From: CAZFUY01 sp964522445
Lineage (GTDB): Bacteria > Pseudomonadota > Gammaproteobacteria > SZUA-229
Length of the DNA: 38,834 nucleotides
Reading direction: 5' to 3'
Assembly (NCBI GenBank): GCA_964522445.1
Contig: CAZFUY010000014.1
Location: forward strand, 1 to 38,834
Within the stretch, counting starts at the first letter, position 1. Every line of letters begins with the position of its first letter. A program made the translations under genes and the position numbers. The notes under the pieces were generated by a model. That model was not told the DNA's origin. It saw only the letters and a program-made list of their open reading frames with translations, and made no database searches. This document shows positions 32,438 through 38,834 of this stretch, one piece after another.

Positions 32438-33547
32438 TTATTCCGTACCTTTAACATAATCGACAACTTCCAGGTCAAAACCTGCAAGACCATGTATTTT
32501 CTTGGGTGCAGACATAAGCAGCATTTTATGCACATTAAGATCCATTAATATTTGTGCGCCAACGCCCAGCGTTCTTAAATCTTCTCGATGAGATTCATCC
32601 GTCTTTTCAGGTTCAGGGTGTTTTATCATCCATTGCACAATATGACGTGCATCCTGCGCCTGTGCCTGACGTAATAAAACAATAACGCCTGGTTCATCGG
32701 CTTCTACAATCTGTTTCATTGCGCTACGTAGAGGCCATCCACCCACCTGAGTAGAAGACAGCACATCACATAATGGATTCTCCATATGTACGCGCACCAT
32801 TACGGGTTTATCTGGATCAATTTCACCTTTAACCAGAGCCAGATGTAAATCATTACCAATTTCATCCTGATAAGCATAAAGTCTAAAATGACCAAACTCA
32901 TTTGGAAAATCACTTTCAGCAACACGCTCAACTGTTTTTTCATTTTCGATTCGATAATGAATAAGGTCTTCAATCGTACCTATTTTAAGATTATGTTCTT
33001 TGGCAAATATTTCTAAATCAGGACGGCGCGCCATAGTGCCATCATCATTTAAAATTTCTACAATGACTGCACTGGGATCATGCCCTGCCAAACGTGCCAG
33101 ATCACAACCGGCTTCTGTATGACCTGCTCGATTTAATACACCACCGGGCTGTGCCATAAGCGGAAAAATATGACCGGGTTGAATAATGTCTTCAGGACGC
33201 GCATCGGCTTTTACAGCCGCCTGTACAGTAATAGCACGATCCGCCGCCGAAATACCTGTGGTAACACCCTCTGCGGCTTCAATTGATAAAGTGAAGTTAG
33301 TACCGTGTTCAGAGTCTGTGGCATCAACCATCAATGGCAGACGTAATTGTTGACAACGATCACGGGTTAGTGTCAAACAAATTAAACCACGACCATAACG
33401 TGCCATAAAATTAATATCATCTGGAGTAGCCGCCGTGGCCGCCATTAACAAATCGCCTTCATTCTCGCGATCTTCGTCATCCATAATGACAACCATTTTA
33501 CCCTGGCGTAAATCTTCGATTATTTCTTCTGTTGTATTTAGTTGCAT
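32438..33547 (-). CDS. ribBA: DHBP synthase with degenerate GTP cyclohydrolase II domain
   Basis: The N-terminal half (about residues 1-205) is a full 3,4-dihydroxy-2-butanone-4-phosphate synthase: DDEDRENEGDL acidic motif, FTLSIEA and NRAGHTEAGCDLARLAG. The C-terminal half (about 210-369) keeps the cyclohydrolase II outline but lacks the zinc cysteines. Where active enzymes have Cys-Leu-x-Gly-Asp...Arg-Cys-Asp-Cys, this protein reads ENPLCDVLSSTQVGGWPLRS, with one Cys. It should make the four-carbon precursor but not open GTP, so a separate ribA is expected elsewhere. Start is 28 bp after ribE. Confidence 0.93.
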   Translation of the reverse strand: MQLNTTEEIIEDLRQGKMVVIMDDEDRENEGDLLMAATAATPDDINFMARYGRGLICLTLTRDRCQQLRLPLMVDATDSEHGTNFTLSIEAAEGVTTGISAADRAITVQAAVKADARPEDIIQPGHIFPLMAQPGGVLNRAGHTEAGCDLARLAGHDPSAVIVEILNDDGTMARRPDLEIFAKEHNLKIGTIEDLIHYRIENEKTVERVAESDFPNEFGHFRLYAYQDEIGNDLHLALVKGEIDPDKPVMVRVHMENPLCDVLSSTQVGGWPLRSAMKQIVEADEPGVIVLLRQAQAQDARHIVQWMIKHPEPEKTDESHREDLRTLGVGAQILMDLNVHKMLLMSAPKKIHGLAGFDLEVVDYVKGTE

Positions 33548-33574
33548 AATTAATTACTTAATATTTATTCTTCG

Positions 33575-34225
33575 TTAAAAACCATTTTCAGCCAAAAAAG
33601 ATGCCGTTAACTGACTATCCGGCTCAGCCGCTTTATCACCTAAAACCAGTCGTTCAAGATAACGTGCTATTAAATCTACTTCCAGATTCACTTCTCGGCC
33701 AGACTGGTATTGCTGCATAATGGTTTCCTGTAACGTGTGTGGCACAATATTTAATTCAAATTGCGCACCGTCTACTTTGTTAACCGTTAAGCTTACACCA
33801 TCTACCGTGATCGAACCTTTCATGGCGATATACTTTGCTAAATCTTTTGGTGCTTCGATAATAAATCGAACCGATCTTGCATCATCACTACGACTAATAA
33901 TTTTACCTAAACCATCAACATGGCCGCTAACGAGATGACCGCCTAATCGTGTGGTGGGTGTCAGGGCTTTTTCCAGATTAACATCACTTCCCGCCTGTAA
34001 AATCTTTAAAGACGTTTTAGATAATGTTTCACCAGAGACATCAGCACAGTAAGCATTATTTCTCAGCTCAACCGCTGTTAAACAAACCCCATTCATGGCG
34101 ATACTATCACCCAGCTGTACATCAGACATATCCAGCCTGCCCGTATTAATCCAGAAACGGGCATCGCCACCCTTATCTTCTATAGATTCAATTTTGCCTA
34201 CTGATTCGATAATTCCAGTAAACAT
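33575..34225 (-). CDS. ribE: Riboflavin synthase, alpha chain
   Basis: Dismutates two lumazines to riboflavin. The 216 residues hold two homologous lumazine-binding halves, starting MFTGIIESVGKIES and, in the second half, GHVDGLGKI...SVRFIIEAP, with NGVCLTAVEL and DGVSLTVNKVDG as the matching segments. Its ATG overlaps the stop of the HslV-like gene (TAATG), and no ribosome site is needed if translation is coupled. Confidence 0.95.
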   Translation of the reverse strand: MFTGIIESVGKIESIEDKGGDARFWINTGRLDMSDVQLGDSIAMNGVCLTAVELRNNAYCADVSGETLSKTSLKILQAGSDVNLEKALTPTTRLGGHLVSGHVDGLGKIISRSDDARSVRFIIEAPKDLAKYIAMKGSITVDGVSLTVNKVDGAQFELNIVPHTLQETIMQQYQSGREVNLEVDLIARYLERLVLGDKAAEPDSQLTASFLAENGF

Positions 34226-34797
34226 TATGCTTTTAGATCCACTGTATATATTGTCATTGGCATTGCCGATGCGTTATTAAATTCTGTACCGGCTTCAATA
34301 GCTGCTGTTGCTATTTCTTCTGCGGAATTCAGTCGATCATATACAGCGTGCATAGCGCCTAATGCATATTCAGAACCTGAACCTATGGCCCAGAACTTGT
34401 TGTATTCACTAACTTCTCTTAATGAATAAATACCAAAAATACCCTTTTCATTACAGATTAATGCATCAATATGACTGGCTTCATAAGGGTCATCATCTTC
34501 ATCTTTTGCATTCAAAAAATAACTGTCTTTTAGAACAGGATGCAATTCTCGGAAAGTTTCAAAAATAGCCATGCGATCTGAAAAATCGATTTTAACTTTG
34601 TCATTTTTAATAATGCTTTCCATTACCAGAGCATGCGCCGCACTGCCGACGATACCAAAGTAGCCATCATTATAGGACTGCACCTTGTCATGAGCGGCAT
34701 CATAATCTGAACCCATACGCAAATCACCAAAGGTTGTCAGACTATCGGCGGCTATACAGACTTTTCCATTTTTTTTAACAACTACAATTGTCGACAT
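34225..34797 (-). CDS. HslV-like (proteasome-type) N-terminal nucleophile hydrolase
   Basis: A 190-residue protein of the proteasome/HslV beta fold. It begins MSTIVVVKKNGKVCIAADS: after Met removal the first residue is Ser, followed by Thr. Asp18 (mature 17) lines up with HslV Asp17, and Lys38 in DKVQ lines up with Lys33 after a four-residue insertion. The GIVGSAAHAL segment corresponds to the oxyanion loop GxxGG/A, and the GSGSEYALGAM segment to GSGGNYALAAA of HslV. It may belong to the BPH (betaproteobacterial proteasome homologue) branch; this is a guess from memory. No HslU partner gene is in the window. Inserted between ribD and ribE, coupled to ribE. Confidence 0.85.
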   Translation of the reverse strand: MSTIVVVKKNGKVCIAADSLTTFGDLRMGSDYDAAHDKVQSYNDGYFGIVGSAAHALVMESIIKNDKVKIDFSDRMAIFETFRELHPVLKDSYFLNAKDEDDDPYEASHIDALICNEKGIFGIYSLREVSEYNKFWAIGSGSEYALGAMHAVYDRLNSAEEIATAAIEAGTEFNNASAMPMTIYTVDLKA

Positions 34798-34822
34798 AAT
34801 TTACTCTAAACGTTCTAAATTT

Positions 34823-34943
34823 ATAACTATTCGGGTTGCCCCTGTACGGTTTCAGGACAAGACGGAAAATGTGAGTTTACAAATGTAAATGTCCATTTTC
34901 CAACACAGTCATGGAGCCGTACAGGGGTAAGCTGAATAGTTAT
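34823..34943. repeat. 121-bp near-perfect long palindrome
   Basis: Arms begin ATAACTATTC...GCCCCTGTACGG (34823-34849) and end CCGTACAGGGGTAAGCTGAATAGTTAT (34917-34943). The inner stem GGAAAATG/CATTTTCC and tip TTTAC-AAAT-GTAAA continue it, so nearly the whole segment folds into one hairpin with few mismatches. It overlaps the ribD stop by three bases and fills the gap before the HslV-like gene. No T-tract follows. A mobile palindromic unit or a large processing hairpin are both possible. Confidence 0.8.
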
Positions 34944-36028
34944 GGAATGACTGTGATTCGCCAGTCCTTACCTATGGGTCTGATATCCTTAATTTCAAGG
35001 TCTATACGTTGTTTCATTTCTTTTAAACCCGGCAAATGGAACAGGCCTTTAGCATCGTCCCCCATAATATGAGGTGCCATATAAATAATAATTTCATCGA
35101 TTAAACCGGCTTCCAGCAGAGCACCACACAACACACTGCCCGCCTCCACATGAACTTCATTTATTTCACGTTCAGCCAGATTCAACATGGCATTATGTAA
35201 GCTGATACGATTACCCTGCTCAGCTAGCTGCACTATCTCTACACTATCTTTTTGCCAATGTTCGCTACTGGATGCCGCAGTAAAAATCAGATTCTTTCCT
35301 GGCAGGCCGAACATTTTAGCATTTTGTGAACAGGACAGGTGATTATCAATAATCACTCGAAGAGGTTGACGCACTTCACCACAGATATCCAGTTCATCGG
35401 CTGTTAATCGCACATTGAGCGATGGATCATCAGCCAGCACTGTACCACTGCCAGTTAAAATCGCAGAGCTTCTGGCTCTTAGCTTTTGCACATCTCGTCT
35501 GGCCGCATCTCCGGTTATCCACATGCTTTCACCCGATGCCATAGCCGTACGACCATCCAGACTCATTGCCAGTTTAGCCCGTACATACGGTAATCCCTTT
35601 GACATACGTTTAATAAACCCCGGGTTCAATGCTTTTGCCTGCTCTTCAAGTAAGCCGGACTTGGTCTTTATGCCAGCATCAGCAAGACGCTTTAAACCAC
35701 TGCCTGAAACCTGTGGATTTGGATCCTGCATGGCAGCAACAACATGAACAATACCTGCATTAATCAATGCATCGGCACAGGGTGGCGTGCGCCCCTGATG
35801 CCCACAGGGTTCTAAACTAACATAGGCTGTTGCACCTTTTGCATTCTCTCCAGCCTGTTTCAGCGCATTGATTTCAGCATGGGGTTCACCAGCATATTGG
35901 TGCCAGCCCTCACCGATTATTTGATCATCTTTTACCAGCACACATCCAACGCGAGGATTGGGGTCAGTGGTGTATAAACCCTTTTTTGCCAATTGAATAG
36001 CACGGGTCATGAATTGATGATCAGACAT
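34940..36028 (-). CDS. ribD: Bifunctional riboflavin deaminase/reductase RibD
   Basis: The N-terminal zinc deaminase (about 1-145) has the ligands in PHAEINALKQAG and EPCGHQGRTPPCADAL. The C-terminal reductase (about 146-362) has RAKLAMSLDGRTAM, the NADPH-binding SGTVLADDPSLNVR block, and VEAGSVLCGALLEAGLIDE. Both activities are therefore expected, as in the 360-residue family norm. It starts 12 bp after nrdR. Confidence 0.96.
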   Translation of the reverse strand: MSDHQFMTRAIQLAKKGLYTTDPNPRVGCVLVKDDQIIGEGWHQYAGEPHAEINALKQAGENAKGATAYVSLEPCGHQGRTPPCADALINAGIVHVVAAMQDPNPQVSGSGLKRLADAGIKTKSGLLEEQAKALNPGFIKRMSKGLPYVRAKLAMSLDGRTAMASGESMWITGDAARRDVQKLRARSSAILTGSGTVLADDPSLNVRLTADELDICGEVRQPLRVIIDNHLSCSQNAKMFGLPGKNLIFTAASSSEHWQKDSVEIVQLAEQGNRISLHNAMLNLAEREINEVHVEAGSVLCGALLEAGLIDEIIIYMAPHIMGDDAKGLFHLPGLKEMKQRIDLEIKDIRPIGKDWRITVIP

Positions 36029-36040
36029 TATTTATGGGGA

Positions 36041-36490
36041 TTACTGTTCGAGTTTTTTTATGGCTTCGCGGAAAGCATCCACATCATCGAAGCTAAGATA
36101 AACGGAAGCAAAACGAATATAGGCAACATGATCCAGGTGTTTTAATTCATCCATTACCCAGCCACCAATTTTACGAGCGTCAACTTCACGCTCACCTGCT
36201 GACAGAAGTTTATGCTTAATTCGACTCAGACTGGCTTCAATCTGCTCGGTGCTAACAGGGCGTTTCTCTAATGCCTTGGAAAGACCTGACCTGAGCTTAT
36301 CTTCGATAAAACGCTCACGCGAGCCATCCTGCTTTACCACGCGGGGTAAATTTAACTCAGCAGTCTCATAAGTTGTGAAACGCTCATTGCAGTCCATACA
36401 TTCTCGACGACGGCGTACCTGATCCCCATCACCGGAAAGGCGGGAATCTATGACTCGAGTGTCAGGTGCTGAACAGAATGGGCAATGCAT
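36041..36490 (-). CDS. nrdR: Transcriptional repressor NrdR
   Basis: A zinc-ribbon/ATP-cone repressor of ribonucleotide reductase genes. It has CPFC near residue 3 and CMDC near residue 31, the basic QVRRRREC segment and an ATP-cone region (VVKQDGSRERFIEDKLRSGL, about 51-70). The 149-residue length is standard. It follows glyA by 20 bp and precedes ribD, the usual order. No NrdR box was looked for outside the gene. Confidence 0.96.
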   Translation of the reverse strand: MHCPFCSAPDTRVIDSRLSGDGDQVRRRRECMDCNERFTTYETAELNLPRVVKQDGSRERFIEDKLRSGLSKALEKRPVSTEQIEASLSRIKHKLLSAGEREVDARKIGGWVMDELKHLDHVAYIRFASVYLSFDDVDAFREAIKKLEQ

Positions 36491-36510
36491 TTAGTATTAA
36501 ATCCTAAGCC

Positions 36511-37767
36511 TTACGACTTATAAACAGGGAGTCTGGCACAAATTTCTTTAACTTTAGCTTTTGCGTCATTGATAACGCTTTCATTATCCATATCAGCAAT
36601 AATGTCACACATCCAGCCAGCCAGATCTGTGGAATCCTGCTCATTAAATCCACGAGTGGTTAAAGCCGGTGTACCAATACGTATACCGCTGGTCACAAAA
36701 GGCGACTGCGGATCATTGGGCACTGAATTTTTATTAGTGGTGATATTGGCTCGACCTAAGGCCGCTTCCACATCTTTACCTGTTAAGCCTGCTTCAATGA
36801 AGCTAACAAGGAACAGGTGATTATCAGTACCTTTGGAAACTACATCATAACCACGATCCATAAACACTTTGGCCATAGCCTTGGCATTAACAATAACCTG
36901 TTTCTGATACTCTTTATATTCAGGTTCCATGGCTTCTTTAAATGCTACAGCTTTAGCTGCAATCACATGCATCAATGGGCCACCCTGATTGCCGGGGAAA
37001 ATAGATGAGTTGAACTTTTTGGCCAGCTCTTCATTGGCTTTTGCCAAAATGATGCCGCCACGAGGGCCACGTAATGTTTTATGGGTTGTTGATGTCACCA
37101 CATCTGCAACAGGTACAGGGTTTGGATAAAGACCCGCAGCAACTAAACCTGCTACATGAGCCATATCAACAAACAGATAAGCACCCACTTCATCGGCAAT
37201 ATCACGGAATCTTTGCCAGTCCATAATACGAGAATAAGCAGAAAAACCTGCCACAATCATTTTAGGCTTGTGTTCTTTGGCAAGTCGCTCAACTTCATCG
37301 TAGTCCACTTCACCTGTTTCAGCATTCAGGCCATACTGGATAGCATTGTAAATTTTACCGGAAAAACTCACTTTAGAACCGTGAGTCAGGTGACCACCGT
37401 GCGCCAGACTCATTCCTAAAATTGTATCGCCGGGAGCACAAAGCGCCATATAAACCGCAGCATTTGCCTGTGAACCAGAGTGAGGCTGCACATTGGCATA
37501 ATCTGCACCAAACAACTGCTTTACACGATCAATCGCTAATTGCTCAGCTTTATCAACATATTCACAGCCACCGTAATAGCGTTTAGAGGGGTAGCCTTCG
37601 GCATATTTATTAGTTAGCACAGAACCCTGTGCTTGCATAACACGAGGACTGGTATAGTTTTCAGAGGCAATTAATTCAATATGATCTTCCTGACGCTGGG
37701 CTTCATGCTCCATCGCATCCCATAATTCATCGTCATAACCTTTAATAACCATTGTGTCTGAAAACAT
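36511..37767 (-). CDS. glyA: Serine hydroxymethyltransferase
   Basis: PLP enzyme interconverting serine and glycine with tetrahydrofolate. The 418-residue protein has the conserved ELIASENYTSPRVMQAQGS-like start (here IELIASENYTSPRVMQAQG), the YYGGCEYVD motif, the active-site lysine in TSTTHKTLRGPRGG, and FPGNQGGPLMH. It leads the minus-strand glyA-nrdR-ribD run. The glyA promoter should lie in the roughly 220 bp upstream. Confidence 0.97.
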   Translation of the reverse strand: MFSDTMVIKGYDDELWDAMEHEAQRQEDHIELIASENYTSPRVMQAQGSVLTNKYAEGYPSKRYYGGCEYVDKAEQLAIDRVKQLFGADYANVQPHSGSQANAAVYMALCAPGDTILGMSLAHGGHLTHGSKVSFSGKIYNAIQYGLNAETGEVDYDEVERLAKEHKPKMIVAGFSAYSRIMDWQRFRDIADEVGAYLFVDMAHVAGLVAAGLYPNPVPVADVVTSTTHKTLRGPRGGIILAKANEELAKKFNSSIFPGNQGGPLMHVIAAKAVAFKEAMEPEYKEYQKQVIVNAKAMAKVFMDRGYDVVSKGTDNHLFLVSFIEAGLTGKDVEAALGRANITTNKNSVPNDPQSPFVTSGIRIGTPALTTRGFNEQDSTDLAGWMCDIIADMDNESVINDAKAKVKEICARLPVYKS

Positions 37768-37921
37768 GCAGCTTCTCCAAGCGAGACCCAGTTCGCTTTA
37801 AGGCGGTTGAGGGGCCATTAAGAAAAGTGCAATAGGATAGCTGAATTGGCTGTATTAGGCTAGTCTGATAGACTTTAGCAGTAAAATAAATACCATCAGT
37901 GAAATTAAAACTTCTTCTAAA

Positions 37922-37956
37922 TAAAAAAGCCCCACCCTGTATTCAGGAATGGGGCT
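37922..37956 (-). terminator. Rho-independent terminator of the gene at the window's right edge
   Basis: AGCCCC/GGGGCT (37928-37933 and 37951-37956) and CCTG/CAGG form a bulged stem with a TATT loop. On the minus strand it is followed by TTTTTTATTT. It lies 36 bp past the stop at 37992 and insulates glyA. Confidence 0.85.
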
Positions 37957-37991
37957 AACTTACATTACTATGCAATAAATGAAGAATGTTA

Positions 37992-38834
37992 TTACTGTAA
38001 CTCACCTTCTATTACTGCTGGCGCATCAGTTACATCAGGCTTACCAGATAATGTAATGCTTATTGTGCCAATATCTGAAACAGTGGGTAGTGTTAATGCA
38101 GTATCAGTATACAGACTTGCAACATCTAATCCTGCCGCAGTACAGCCACCCGTTGTATTAGTTTGCATTGTTTGCTCTGCCTCAATAGCTTTTACTGCAA
38201 AGCTGTTAGTACCATCCGTTAGCGTAACACCATCTTTCAATGTTACAGCAGCATACCAGCGGCCTGTTTCCTGATCACCCTCCCAAGGGAAACCCTGAAG
38301 CTCACCTGCACCGCCATATTCCAGAAAGAATTTACTGCCATTATGAGTCGCATCTGCATTGGCATCATTAGCTGTGCTGTGTTCGTAGTTAAGCTGAATA
38401 GGACGATCAAATGTAGACACATTGCCGCTTGTATCCGTTACTGTAACCATACGATTCCAGTCATTATCACCTGTTTCAAAACGATAGGTTACAGTTTCAT
38501 CAAATACAGTCCAGGGTGAAGTTGGATCGGCTAACTGAGTGGTAAGCATTTCACCTGTATTAATACCCCAGTCATTACCGTATTTAGATAAATCCAGACC
38601 TACGGCTGAAACAACAGCATTGCTATTACTATTATCTGTTAACACTACTTTGCCATTGCTGCTAGTTAAAGTGTACTGAAATGGAGTGCCTGTATAGCTG
38701 TAAAATAAAGCACTGTCTGTAGCTGCATTCGTTATATCAGTCGAGGTAAGTCCACCCCTCAGACAACGATCATAACAATATAGCGTTACACTGGTTGTTC
38801 CTGTTGGAAACAATGTAGCATCAGCAGGACTAAC
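37992..38834 (-). CDS. Unrecognised, probably extracytoplasmic protein, 5'-truncated by window edge
   Basis: The frame is open to the last base of the window, so 280 C-terminal residues are seen and the start is missing; the TTG at 38813 is only an internal codon (upstream residues read VSPADAT). The sequence is rich in Thr, Asp, Ser and Gly and has little charge clustering, with short beta-strand-like segments, a close Cys pair (TLYCYDRCL) and one later Cys (GGCTAAG). This suggests a secreted or surface protein with disulfide. No family was recognised. It is followed by its own terminator. Confidence 0.7.
   Translation of the reverse strand, partial: VSPADATLFPTGTTSVTLYCYDRCLRGGLTSTDITNAATDSALFYSYTGTPFQYTLTSSNGKVVLTDNSNSNAVVSAVGLDLSKYGNDWGINTGEMLTTQLADPTSPWTVFDETVTYRFETGDNDWNRMVTVTDTSGNVSTFDRPIQLNYEHSTANDANADATHNGSKFFLEYGGAGELQGFPWEGDQETGRWYAAVTLKDGVTLTDGTNSFAVKAIEAEQTMQTNTTGGCTAAGLDVASLYTDTALTLPTVSDIGTISITLSGKPDVTDAPAVIEGELQ

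Noticed and set aside
34798..34939. FMN riboswitch near the riboflavin genes
   Set aside because: The segment is a simple long palindrome. The conserved FMN-element blocks were not found by eye, and it lies within the rib run rather than at its head.

Overview
The window looks like a chromosomal segment of a gammaproteobacterium with AT-rich coding sequence (my impression is about 40% GC). The housekeeping genes keep gammaproteobacterial neighbourhoods: yceD-rpmF-plsX-fabH with a yceF-type maf beside it, and glyA-nrdR-ribD-ribE-ribBA-ribH-nusB-thiL-pgpA. A secreted Asn/Gly/Trp/Tyr-rich protein resembling the sulfur globule protein family hints at a sulfur oxidiser. That lifestyle is inference from one low-complexity protein; no sulfur oxidation enzyme is present.

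Layout. 1-4.7 kb (+): 3' part of mutS, then nadK and recN, closed by a strong hairpin terminator. 4.7-18.4 kb (-): twelve genes in one direction, reading from 18387 down to 4723. They encode an SCP2-type lipid-binding protein, an RND adaptor and RND pump, a secreted Trp/Arg-repeat protein, two secreted Gly/Tyr-rich proteins, a periplasmic protein with an internal duplication, a ParA/MinD-like ATPase, a membrane-anchored TPR protein, a membrane protein with a methionine-heptad coiled coil, a membrane-anchored dynamin-like GTPase and a second Trp/Arg-repeat membrane protein. Upstream lie a near-consensus sigma-54 (-24/-12) promoter and, about 140 bp further, a 28-bp near-perfect palindrome. Next to the palindrome is a divergent gene for a PAS-AAA-Fis sigma-54 activator (18878-20230). 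This is the best candidate for an undescribed system. My working inference is an envelope-associated assembly, possibly around an extracytoplasmic granule, combining export and lipid handling with membrane-remodelling and positioning NTPases.

20.2-22.7 kb: a repeat-bearing intergenic region with a possible 34-residue membrane peptide, a GAF/GGDEF-like protein with a degenerate active-site motif, and a small lipoprotein. 22.9-25.7 kb (-): yceD-rpmF-plsX-fabH, phospholipid and fatty acid synthesis. 25.9-28.2 kb (+): maf/yceF, a stand-alone cyclic-nucleotide-binding protein and an AI-2E/PerM-type membrane protein. 28.3-37.8 kb (-): glyA, nrdR, ribD, an HslV-like N-terminal hydrolase inserted between ribD and ribE, ribE, ribBA with a degenerate cyclohydrolase II half, ribH, nusB, thiL, pgpA, then a DUF481-like outer-membrane protein and a retropepsin-like aspartic protease. 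38.0-38.8 kb (-): 3' part of an unrecognised protein.

Several palindromic dispersed-repeat elements lie between genes (20.3, 28.2, 31.2, 32.4 and 34.8 kb). There is one assembly gap of exactly 100 N inside the RND gene, within a proline-codon run. No tRNA, rRNA, CRISPR array, transposase or phage gene was seen.
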